Positions 32,644 to 39,963 of a DNA stretch of 61,008 nucleotides are shown here, piece by piece (positions within the stretch are counted from its first letter, which is position 1; the number at the start of each line of letters is the position of its first letter). The DNA is from Avimonas intestinalis. Its GTDB lineage: Bacteria; Bacillota; Clostridia; Oscillospirales; Acutalibacteraceae. The DNA lies in NCBI GenBank assembly GCA_904380375.1, contig CAJFID010000014.1, positions 1 through 61,008 of the forward strand. Reading direction: 5' to 3'. A program made the translations under genes and the position numbers. The notes beneath the pieces are model-generated. The model made no database searches. It worked only from the letters and a program-made list of their open reading frames with translations, and was not told where the DNA came from.

Positions 32644-34830
32644 GTGAATACTGTAAATAAGGACAACCGGAAGACCGGGCGGGTCACCATCCCCACCGAC
32701 GTGGATGTGGTGCCCGAGACGCTGGAGCTGATGAAGCGATGGGGGGCGGACGCCGTGCGCGACTGCGACGGCACCGACTATCCCGAGGAGCTCAAAGGGG
32801 TGGACGCCAAGGTATACTCGACCTATTACACCACCCGCAAGGACAACGACTGGGCGAAGGCGAACCCGGACGAAATCCAGCAGATGTACCTGATGACCCC
32901 CCACCGCACCGCGGTATCCGACACGCTGTCCATCCATTTGATGGAGGGTTTGTACCCGGACATGCTTGCGGTCAATTCCCGGGACGACATCCGCCGTTGG
33001 TGGGAGGTCATAGACCGCAGCACTGGGGAAATTGTACCGGCGGCGCGCTGGAGCTACCGCGAAGAAACCGGCGATGTGACCATCCAGGCGGAGCCGTACC
33101 ATGAGTATACGGTGAGCTTCCTGGCCTACATTATGTGGGATCCGGTCCATATGTACAACGCGGTCACCAACGATTGGAAAGGGGTGGAGCATCAGATCAC
33201 CTTTGATGTCCGCCAGCCCAAAACCCACGCCTTTACCATGCAGCGGCTCCGCCGCTTCATCAAGGAGCATTCCTACGTTGATGTGATCCGCTTCACCACC
33301 TTCTTCCACCAGTTCACCCTGGTGTTTGACGAGCTGGCAAGGGAAAAATACGTCGACTGGTACGGCTACTCGGCCAGCGTCAGCCCGTATATTCTGGAGC
33401 AGTTTGAGCGGGAGGTCGGCTATCCTTTCCGCCCGGAGTATATCATTGACCAGGGCTATATGAACAACACCTACCGGGTGCCAAGCAAGGAATTCCGGGA
33501 TTTCCAGGCGTTCCAGCGCCGGGAGGTGGCCAAGCTGGCCAAGGAGATGGTGGACATTACCCATGAGATGGGCAAGGAAGCCATGATGTTCTTGGGAGAC
33601 CACTGGATCGGCACCGAGCCCTTTATGCCGGAATTCCAGACCATCGGGCTGGACGCGGTGGTCGGCAGCGTCGGCAACGGCGCGACCCTCCGCCTGATCA
33701 GCGACATCCCCGGCGTCAAGTATACCGAGGGGCGGTTCCTGCCCTATTTCTTCCCGGATACCTTCCACGAGGGGGGCGACCCGGTGCGGGAGGCCAAGGT
33801 CAACTGGGTGACCGCCCGCCGCGCCATCCTGCGCAAGCCGATTGACCGGATCGGCTACGGCGGGTACCTCAAGCTGGCGCTGGAATTCCCGGATTTCATC
33901 GCCTATGTCCAAAGCGTCTGCGACGAGTTCCGCGAGCTGTATGAGAACATCCGCGGCACCACGCCCTACTGCGTCAAAAAGGTCGCGGTGCTCAACTGCT
34001 GGGGCAAGATGCGCGCCTGGGGCAACCACATGGTCCATCACGCCATCTACTACAAGCAGAATTACTCCTACGCCGGGGTGATTGAGGCGCTCAGCGGCGC
34101 CCCGTTTGACGTGCGCTTCCTCTCCTTTGACGACATCCGCGCCAACCCCGCGGTGCTTGACGAGGTGGACGTGGTCCTCAACGTGGGCGACGCGTATACC
34201 GCCTATTCCGGCGGGGAGAACTGGTGCGACCCGGCGATCGTTTCCGCCCTGCGTCGTTTCGTCCATCGCGGCGGCGGCCTGATCGGCGTAGGCGAGCCCA
34301 CCGCCTGCCAGCACGAGGGCCGCTATTTCCAGCTTGCCGGCGTGCTTGGGGTGGAGCAGGAAACCGGGCTCACCCTTTCCCTTGATAAGTACAACTGGCA
34401 GGAGCACGAGCACTTTATCACCGCGGACTGCGGCCGGGACATCGACTTCGGCGAGGGCAAGAAAAACGTCTACGCCCTGCCGGAGGCGACGGTGATCCGT
34501 CAGATCGACAAGGGTGTGCAGCTCGCCGCCAACGAGTTCGGCGGCGGCCGGTCGGTGTATATCAGCGGCCTGCCCTACAGCTTTGAAAATTCCCGCCTGC
34601 TGTACCGCGCGATCCTGTGGGCCTCCCACGGGGAGGAGGAGCTGCACCGCTGGTTCAGCGACAACTACAACGTGGAAGTCCACGCCTATGTCAAAAACGG
34701 CAAATACTGCGTCGTCAACAACACCTATGAGCCGCAGAGCACGGTAGTGTACCGCGGGGACGGCAGCTCCTTTGCACTGGATCTTGACGCCAACGAAATC
34801 CGCTGGTACGAAACCGCCGTGGAGGGATAA
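32644..34830 (+). CDS. gnpA: 1,3-beta-galactosyl-N-acetylhexosamine phosphorylase (GH112)
   Basis: A 728 aa cytoplasmic enzyme splitting Gal-beta-1,3-GlcNAc (lacto-N-biose) or Gal-beta-1,3-GalNAc with phosphate into Gal-1-phosphate and HexNAc. GH112 character is seen in GRVTIPTDVDVVPETLELMK, RWGADAVRDCDGTDYP and the flexible GVDAKVYSTYYTTRKDNDW region; length fits the family. Called lnpA in bifidobacteria. The start is GTG with GAGAGGAA upstream. A related GH112 branch acts on Gal-beta-1,4-rhamnose, but the NahK-like gene downstream favours HexNAc. Confidence 0.9.
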   Translation: MNTVNKDNRKTGRVTIPTDVDVVPETLELMKRWGADAVRDCDGTDYPEELKGVDAKVYSTYYTTRKDNDWAKANPDEIQQMYLMTPHRTAVSDTLSIHLMEGLYPDMLAVNSRDDIRRWWEVIDRSTGEIVPAARWSYREETGDVTIQAEPYHEYTVSFLAYIMWDPVHMYNAVTNDWKGVEHQITFDVRQPKTHAFTMQRLRRFIKEHSYVDVIRFTTFFHQFTLVFDELAREKYVDWYGYSASVSPYILEQFEREVGYPFRPEYIIDQGYMNNTYRVPSKEFRDFQAFQRREVAKLAKEMVDITHEMGKEAMMFLGDHWIGTEPFMPEFQTIGLDAVVGSVGNGATLRLISDIPGVKYTEGRFLPYFFPDTFHEGGDPVREAKVNWVTARRAILRKPIDRIGYGGYLKLALEFPDFIAYVQSVCDEFRELYENIRGTTPYCVKKVAVLNCWGKMRAWGNHMVHHAIYYKQNYSYAGVIEALSGAPFDVRFLSFDDIRANPAVLDEVDVVLNVGDAYTAYSGGENWCDPAIVSALRRFVHRGGGLIGVGEPTACQHEGRYFQLAGVLGVEQETGLTLSLDKYNWQEHEHFITADCGRDIDFGEGKKNVYALPEATVIRQIDKGVQLAANEFGGGRSVYISGLPYSFENSRLLYRAILWASHGEEELHRWFSDNYNVEVHAYVKNGKYCVVNNTYEPQSTVVYRGDGSSFALDLDANEIRWYETAVEG

Positions 34831-34970
34831 GCGCCTTCTTTCTCCAGGGCGGCGCGCCGGGGGCCCGCCTTGGCCGCGGACGCCGGATCCGGGGCCGCAC
34901 CAATCCGACAAATCCTTCGGCGGTTTGGCTATCGCTTTTCCCGCGACCGCAGGCTAAAATCAAAGAAAGC

Positions 34971-35003
34971 GGGATGCCGGACGGCCTTGGCGGCCGGCAT
35001 CCC
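34971..35003 (+). promoter_or_regulatory. Intra-operon stem-loop
   Basis: GGGATGCCGG pairs perfectly with CCGGCATCCC across 13 nt, in the 250-bp gap before the nucleotidyltransferase gene. With no T-run it is more likely an mRNA processing or stability element than a terminator. Confidence 0.5.
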
Positions 35004-35081
35004 ATCGCCAGCGAATCCGGCGGAGCCGTGGACAGGACAGGGAGACGGCTCCGCCGCCTGCATATGGAAAGGGTGAAGAGG

Positions 35082-36005
35082 TTGAAAAAACCGGTATTGG
35101 TCGTCATGGCGGCCGGCATGGGGTCCCGCTACGGCGGGCTCAAGCAGATCGACCCGGTCGGCCGGCACGGCGAAGTGATTGTTGATTATTCGATTTACGA
35201 TGCGCTCCGCGCCGGGTTTGAGCAGGTGGTCTTTGTCATCAAAAAGGAGATTGAAGAGGATTTCTACGAGGTAATCGGCCGCCGGATGGAAAAACGGGCC
35301 GACGTTTCCTACGCCTTCCAGCGGCTGGACGACCTGCCCGCGGGGTATGCGGTCCCGGAGGGCCGCGTGAAGCCGTGGGGGACGGCGCAGGCGATCTACA
35401 GCATCCGCGGGCTGGTTGACGCGCCTTTTGCCGTGATCAACGCCGACGACTATTACGGCCCGCACGCCTTCCAGCTGATCTACGACCACCTTTGCCGCCT
35501 TCCGGAGGAAGGGGATATTCTGCCCTTCTGCATGGTGGGCTATCGGCTGAAGAATACCCTAACCGAATACGGCCATGTGGCCCGGGGCGTCTGCTCGGTG
35601 GATGAGGACGGCTTCCTGCGCGAGGTGGTGGAACATACCCATATTGAAAAAACCGCCGCCGGCGCCCGTTTTACCGAGGATGGCGGGCAGACCTGGACCG
35701 ACCTGGATCCGGAGACGGTGGTATCCATGAACCTGTGGGGCTTCACCCCCGGCCTGCTTGACGAGATCGGGCGGCGCTTCCCGGCGTTTTTGGATCAGGC
35801 GCTGGCCGCCAACCCGCTCAAAGGCGAATACCTGCTGCCCTCCGTGGTCAACGAGCTGCTTCAGGAGGGCAAAGCCGCGGTCAAGGTCCTGACCAGCCCG
35901 GACAAATGGTGCGGCGTCACCTATAAAGAGGACAAACCGGCGGTTATGCAGGCGATTGAGGAAAAGCATCGTGCCGGCCTGTATCCGGAACCCTTGTGGG
36001 AATAG
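35082..36005 (+). CDS. Sugar-phosphate nucleotidyltransferase
   Basis: A 307 aa GT-A-fold nucleotidyltransferase with the signature LVVMAAGMGSRYGGLKQ at its N-terminus, VKPWGTAQAI near 103 and INADDYYG near 122. It is probably a uridylyltransferase acting on Gal-1-P, GlcNAc-1-P or GalNAc-1-P. In this operon it would take the place of the galT step of bifidobacteria. The TTG at 35082 is chosen because homologues start with KK(P/T)xLVVMAAG and GAAAGGG lies 8 bases upstream; an ATG at 35064 has no site. Confidence 0.85.
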   Translation: MKKPVLVVMAAGMGSRYGGLKQIDPVGRHGEVIVDYSIYDALRAGFEQVVFVIKKEIEEDFYEVIGRRMEKRADVSYAFQRLDDLPAGYAVPEGRVKPWGTAQAIYSIRGLVDAPFAVINADDYYGPHAFQLIYDHLCRLPEEGDILPFCMVGYRLKNTLTEYGHVARGVCSVDEDGFLREVVEHTHIEKTAAGARFTEDGGQTWTDLDPETVVSMNLWGFTPGLLDEIGRRFPAFLDQALAANPLKGEYLLPSVVNELLQEGKAAVKVLTSPDKWCGVTYKEDKPAVMQAIEEKHRAGLYPEPLWE

Positions 36006-36025
36006 GCAGAAAGGGGAAGATCAGT

Positions 36026-37141
36026 ATGGCAAGCACGATGGCGCAGCCGGCGGAGGAGGTATTGTCCGCCTTTGATTTCGGGGGGGAGATTGCCGGCGCC
36101 CTCCGGTACGGGCAGGGGCATATCAACGATACCTTCGCCGTTTATGTCCAGCGCCCGGACGGGGATGCCCGCCGGTTTATCCTCCAGAGGATCAACACCG
36201 AGGTATTCGCCAATCCTGGGCAGCTGATGGAAAACATCGCCGGGGTCACGTCCTTCCTGCGGGAAAAAATCATCGCGGCCGGCGGCGACCCGGAGCGGGA
36301 AACCCTGACCGTTGTCCCCACCCGGGACGGCAGGCTCTTTTATACCGACGCCGAAGGCGGCGCCTGGCGCTGTTATCCGTTCATTGAAGGCGGCGTCTGC
36401 CTGCAAAAGGCGGAAACGCCCGCCCAATTCGCCGCTGCCGGGCGGAGCTTCGGGCGCTTCCTCCGTCTGCTCGAGGATTATCCCGCCGACACCCTGCATG
36501 AAACCATTGAGAAATTCCATGACACCCGCGACCGGTTGAAAAAATTCCTCGCCGCGCTGGAAGCAGACGCCCTCGGGCGCGCGAAGGACGTGCCGGATGA
36601 AATCCAGTTTGTCCTTGACCGTCAGGCCGACTGCGCGGTGCTGATGGATCAGCTGGAGGCCGGCCGCCTGCCGCTGCGGGTGACCCATAACGATACCAAG
36701 CTGAATAACATCATCCTGGACAAGCGGACCGGCGAAGGGCTGTGCGTGATTGACCTTGATACCATTATGCCGGGGCTGGCGCTCAACGATTACGGCGATT
36801 CGATCCGTTTTGGGGCGACCACCGCCGCGGAGGATGAGCCGGACCTTTCCAAGGTGCATTTTGACCTTGGCCTATACGGCGCCTATACCCGCGGTTATCT
36901 TGAGGCGGCGGGCAGCTCGCTGACCCCGGCGGAGAAAGAGAACCTCCCCTGGGGCGCCAAGCTGATGACCCTGGAATGCGGCATCCGCTTCTTGACCGAC
37001 TATCTTGAGGGGGATACGTACTTCAAAATCCACCGGCCCGGCCACAACCTGGACCGCTGCCGCACCCAGTTTAAGCTGGTGGCGGATATGGAGCGGGAAT
37101 GGCAGGCCATGCACGAGATCGTGAGGGAATGCAGGCAATAG
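36026..37141 (+). CDS. nahK: N-acetylhexosamine 1-kinase-like phosphotransferase
   Basis: A 371 aa APH-fold kinase with the catalytic loop VTHNDTKLNNII near 228 and the metal-binding VIDLDTIMPG near 248. The N-terminus YGQGHINDTF matches the NahK nucleotide loop. The reaction would be HexNAc + ATP to HexNAc-1-P, using the sugar released by the GH112 enzyme. AAGGGGAA lies 7 bases before the ATG, 20 bp after the preceding gene. Substrate choice is inferred from context. Confidence 0.86.
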   Translation: MASTMAQPAEEVLSAFDFGGEIAGALRYGQGHINDTFAVYVQRPDGDARRFILQRINTEVFANPGQLMENIAGVTSFLREKIIAAGGDPERETLTVVPTRDGRLFYTDAEGGAWRCYPFIEGGVCLQKAETPAQFAAAGRSFGRFLRLLEDYPADTLHETIEKFHDTRDRLKKFLAALEADALGRAKDVPDEIQFVLDRQADCAVLMDQLEAGRLPLRVTHNDTKLNNIILDKRTGEGLCVIDLDTIMPGLALNDYGDSIRFGATTAAEDEPDLSKVHFDLGLYGAYTRGYLEAAGSSLTPAEKENLPWGAKLMTLECGIRFLTDYLEGDTYFKIHRPGHNLDRCRTQFKLVADMEREWQAMHEIVRECRQ

Positions 37142-37176
37142 CCGGACGAAGGGCGACATAACCGGGAAAAGGACAC

Positions 37177-37213
37177 AAAATACGCAGGGGCCAGCCGCGC
37201 TCCTGCGTATTTT
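37177..37213 (+). terminator. Terminator of the sugar operon
   Basis: AAAATACGCAGG pairs with CCTGCGTATTTT (12 bp) around a short loop, just after nahK. Confidence 0.85.
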
Positions 37214-37398
37214 GCGCGCATACGTCCGGGGCGCGATCGCTCCCGTTCGTACCGGCGGCCGGTAGGATGGCGGACGCGGTTTCCCCGTGGCTTCATCGGG
37301 CGGGAACGGCCTGGACGATACGCGGAAAGCAGGGCGCTTGGCGCCTAGGCAGGCAACCGGCCCCCTGCTCCTGCCGCGCCGGCTGCGGAGAGAAGTGC

Positions 37399-37427
37399 TT
37401 GACGCCCGGGCAGGGAACCCGTATAAT
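37399..37427 (+). promoter_or_regulatory. Strong sigma-A promoter in a 560-bp gap
   Basis: TTGACG, 17 bp, TATAAT. The next CDS start is 350 bp away. The stretch 37214-37780 otherwise holds GC-rich hairpins (GCCTGCC/GGCAGGC about 37492-37532), a GAAATGCA direct repeat at 37571-37589, and the tandem repeats listed separately. The transcript could be a long dedA leader or a small RNA. Confidence 0.65.
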
Positions 37428-37617
37428 AGGATTGCTTTTGCGGCCGTGCCCGGAACCGCGGCTCCGGCGGCATAGCGCGTACAAGCCGGCGCCTGCCTTC
37501 CGGCAGAGCGGCTGGTCAAGGGCCGGCAGGCCCTCTCAAGAACGGTATTCCCAAGAAAAAATATTCTTAAGAAATGCAAAAGAAATGCATAAAAACCTGT
37601 ATTTTCCTCATTGATCC

Positions 37618-37674
37618 CCCTTCTGGGGTATACTTTTCTCTCCCTTCTGAGGTATACTAATTCCCATGGGAATT
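37618..37674. repeat. Two 24-bp direct repeats plus 16-bp palindrome
   Basis: CCCTTCTG(G/A)GGTATACT is repeated with a 24-bp period (37618 and 37642), each carrying a TATACT -10-like box. AATTCCCATGGGAATT, a perfect 16-bp palindrome, follows at 37659-37674. It lies about 105 bp before the DedA gene. It may be a duplicated promoter with an operator. Confidence 0.6.
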
Positions 37675-37779
37675 CCATGGAAGGCAAACGCGGCCGGAGC
37701 CCGATCAAAACCGGATGGAACCGGCCGCCGGCACGGCATGGCGAGGGCTCGCCGTGAAAAGACAAAGGAGGAACGCGCC

Positions 37780-38436
37780 ATGACCGCCTGGATAGAACAA
37801 ATGATGAGCGAATACGGCTATATCGCCATCGCTCTGCTGATCGCCATTGAAAACATATTCCCCCCCATCCCGTCCGAGGTGATCCTGACCTTCGGCGGGT
37901 TTATGACCACCACCACGACGATGACCCCGTGGGGGGTCATCCTGGCGGCCACCATCGGCTCGGTGCTGGGGGCGATCGTGCTGTACGGGGTGGGCCGCTG
38001 CTTCCCGGAGGAGCGGCTGGAACGCTGGATGGACGGGAAGCTGGGCAAGATCCTGCGCCTGAAGAAGGAGGACGTCCGCCGGGCCCAGGGCTGGTTTGAA
38101 CGGCGGGGGAAGCTCACGGTGTTCTTCTGCCGCTTTATCCCGGTAATCCGCAGTCTGATTTCGATCCCCGCCGGCATGGCGAAAATGCCGTTTCCGATTT
38201 TCCTTCTGCTGACGGCGGTCGGCACCTGCCTGTGGAATGTGGTGCTGGTCATGCTCGGCGCCTGGGCCGGCGCTTCGTGGGAGAAGATCGCCGACTACAT
38301 GGGTGTGTATTCGAAGGTGGGCGTGATCGTCCTCGGCGTCGCCGCCGTGATTGTGATCGCGGTGTTTTATATCCGCCGCAGAAAGAAGGCAAAGCAGGCG
38401 GCCCAGACGCAGGACGGCGGCTCAAGCGATCAATAA
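37780..38436 (+). CDS. DedA-family membrane protein
   Basis: A 218 aa protein of the DedA/SNARE-associated superfamily, thought to be a lipid (undecaprenyl-phosphate or phospholipid) flippase. It has ENIFPPIPSEVIL near 24-36, the re-entrant motif FFCRFIPVIRSLISIPAGMA near 118-137 and a basic C-terminal tail. GGAGG precedes ATG 37780; an upstream in-frame ATG at 37666 has no support. Monocistronic. Confidence 0.9.
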   Translation: MTAWIEQMMSEYGYIAIALLIAIENIFPPIPSEVILTFGGFMTTTTTMTPWGVILAATIGSVLGAIVLYGVGRCFPEERLERWMDGKLGKILRLKKEDVRRAQGWFERRGKLTVFFCRFIPVIRSLISIPAGMAKMPFPIFLLLTAVGTCLWNVVLVMLGAWAGASWEKIADYMGVYSKVGVIVLGVAAVIVIAVFYIRRRKKAKQAAQTQDGGSSDQ

Positions 38437-38439
38437 ACC

Positions 38440-38479
38440 AAGGGGCGTTTTCCCGCATCCATGGGAAAACGCCCCTTTT
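38440..38479. terminator. Terminator shared by dedA and cysK
   Basis: AGGGGCGTTTTCCC pairs with GGGAAAACGCCCCTTTT; A/T-rich flanks on both sides suit two convergent genes. Confidence 0.85.
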
Positions 38480-38519
38480 GCCTATCCGGCCGCCTTGCAG
38501 CCGCCGGATGAATCCGCCT

Positions 38520-39449
38520 TTAATCCTCAAACAGCGGCGTGCTGAAGTACCGCTCCCCGGTGTCGGGAAGGACGGTGACCACCCGCTTCCCGCGGCCGAG
38601 CTTTTTGGCCAGCTTGACGGCCGCCGCCACGTTGGAGCCGCTCGAGATCCCGCAGAGGATCCCCTCCTGCGCCGCCAGGGCCTTTGCCGTGTCCAGCGCC
38701 TCCTTGTCGGTGACCACGCAGATGTCGCTGTAAATTGAGGTGTTCAGGTTTTCCGGGATCAGCCCGTCCCCGATCCCCATCTGCAGATGGGTGCCGATGC
38801 TGCCGCCTGAGAGGATGGCAGCGTTTTCCGGTTCCACCGCCCAGATGACAATGTCCGGGTTCTCCTGCTTGAGCACCTCCCCGATCCCGGTGATCGTGCC
38901 GCCGGTGCCTACGCCGGAGCAGAAGCCGTCAATCGGGCCCTCCGCCTGCTCCAGGATTTCGAGGGCGGTATGCTCCCGGTGAACCGCCGGGTTGTCGGGG
39001 TTGGTAAACTGCTGGGGGATAAAGACCCGCGGGTCCTCCGCGGCCATGCGCAGCGCGGTGTTCATGCACTCCTCAATGCAGGCGCCGATGTCCCCGTCGT
39101 CGTGGATGAGGATGACCTCCGCCCCGTAGTGGGTGACCAGCAGCCGGCGCTCCACGCTGACGGAATCGGGCATGATGATTTTTACCGGATACCCCCGTAC
39201 CGCGCCAACCAGCGCGATGCCGATGCCCTGGTTGCCGCTGGTGGGCTCTACCAGGATGGTGTCCGGGCCGATCAGCCCCTTTTCGGCCGCGCGGTCAATC
39301 ATATTAAAGGCGGTGCGGGTCTTGATAGAGCCGCCTACGTTGATCCCTTCGTATTTCACCAGGATTTCCGCATCGTCCGGGCCGGTCATGGTATGTAGCC
39401 GGATGAGGGGCGTATGGCCGATGGCGTCAAGAATCGTGTTGCAGATCAA
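38520..39449 (-). CDS. cysK: Cysteine synthase A (O-acetylserine sulfhydrylase)
   Basis: A 309 aa PLP enzyme making cysteine from O-acetylserine and sulfide. The PLP lysine lies in VGGSIKTRTAF (Lys43; the usual motif is GGSVKDR), the substrate loop is TSGNQG near 70, and the phosphate-binding GVGTGGTITG is near 176. It starts at TTG with GAGGGAGGG upstream. It is monocistronic with its own promoter. Confidence 0.94.
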   Translation of the reverse strand: MICNTILDAIGHTPLIRLHTMTGPDDAEILVKYEGINVGGSIKTRTAFNMIDRAAEKGLIGPDTILVEPTSGNQGIGIALVGAVRGYPVKIIMPDSVSVERRLLVTHYGAEVILIHDDGDIGACIEECMNTALRMAAEDPRVFIPQQFTNPDNPAVHREHTALEILEQAEGPIDGFCSGVGTGGTITGIGEVLKQENPDIVIWAVEPENAAILSGGSIGTHLQMGIGDGLIPENLNTSIYSDICVVTDKEALDTAKALAAQEGILCGISSGSNVAAAVKLAKKLGRGKRVVTVLPDTGERYFSTPLFED

Positions 39450-39483
39450 GGAAAGCCCTCCCTCTTATGTTCAAGCCTCATTA

Positions 39484-39512
39484 TTTTATCGGAAAACGGG
39501 AAAAACTGCAAG
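39484..39512 (-). promoter_or_regulatory. Sigma-A promoter of cysK
   Basis: Minus strand TTGCAG, 17 bp, TAAAAT, about 35 bp before the start codon. Confidence 0.75.
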
Positions 39513-39591
39513 CAAAATCTGTAATCCGTCCCTTCTCAGCCCCTTCGCCGGCGGCCCTCGGCCCGCCGGTCATAGCCCGGCGCGGGAGCGC

Positions 39592-39620
39592 TTGACAAAC
39601 CGGCTCCGGCGCGTTATAGT
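39592..39620 (+). promoter_or_regulatory. Strong sigma-A promoter of the ABC-F leader
   Basis: TTGACA (consensus), 17 bp, TATAGT. It drives a leader of about 335 nt before the ABC-F gene. Confidence 0.85.
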
Positions 39621-39665
39621 AAAAGCGCATTCATCCCGGAACCCACCGTGAAAAGAGGAAGCCGT

Positions 39666-39773
39666 ATGATCCCCTGGGAAAACAAGCCGCTGACCATCCG
39701 GATTTGCTCCTTACAACTGGATAAAACGATGAGACGTTGTATGGAGCGAAATCTTCTGGTCATCGAAGGATAA
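39666..39773 (+). CDS. 35-aa leader peptide ORF upstream of the ABC-F gene
   Basis: ATG with AGAGGAAG upstream, 36 codons including TAA; the peptide begins MIPWENKPLTIRICSLQ and ends RNLLVIEG. It lies between a strong promoter and three terminator-like hairpins. By analogy with vmlR/vga-type genes, ribosome stalling on it in the presence of an antibiotic would favour antitermination. No homology is claimed. Confidence 0.6.
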   Translation: MIPWENKPLTIRICSLQLDKTMRRCMERNLLVIEG

Positions 39774-39782
39774 CGTACGTCA

Positions 39783-39808
39783 AAGCGCGCCGATAGGCGG
39801 GCTTTTTG
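39783..39808 (+). terminator. Leader hairpin 1 (attenuator)
   Basis: AGCGCGCC pairs (one mismatch) with GGCGGGCT, followed by TTTTT; it begins ten bases after the leader ORF stop. Confidence 0.55.
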
Positions 39809-39863
39809 GGGTTGCCCCCGTACGGGATCCCTCGGAAGGCTTTGGGGTTAAGGCAAGGATTTT

Positions 39864-39896
39864 GGCTGCCGGCAAGGTTTTGTCGGCGGCCTTTTT
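39864..39896 (+). terminator. Leader hairpin 2 (attenuator)
   Basis: GGCTGCCGGC pairs, with two G-U pairs, with GTCGGCGGCC, followed by TTTTTG. Confidence 0.7.
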
Positions 39897-39916
39897 GTAT
39901 CGTGAAGGATTTCTGC

Positions 39917-39944
39917 GGGCCGCCCGAAAGGCGGCCCTATTTTG
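39917..39944 (+). terminator. Leader hairpin 3 (attenuator)
   Basis: GGGCCGCC pairs perfectly with GGCGGCCC, followed by TATTTTG, only 20 bases before the ABC-F start codon. Confidence 0.7.
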
Positions 39945-39963
39945 TTGCTTGGAGTGTTGTTTT

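Noticed and set aside
31966..34911. 981-codon open frame on the minus strand opposite the permease and GH112 genes
   Set aside because: A shadow frame: the plus-strand genes have clear family motifs, and GC-rich codon use removes stops from the opposite strand. Composition is unnatural for a protein.
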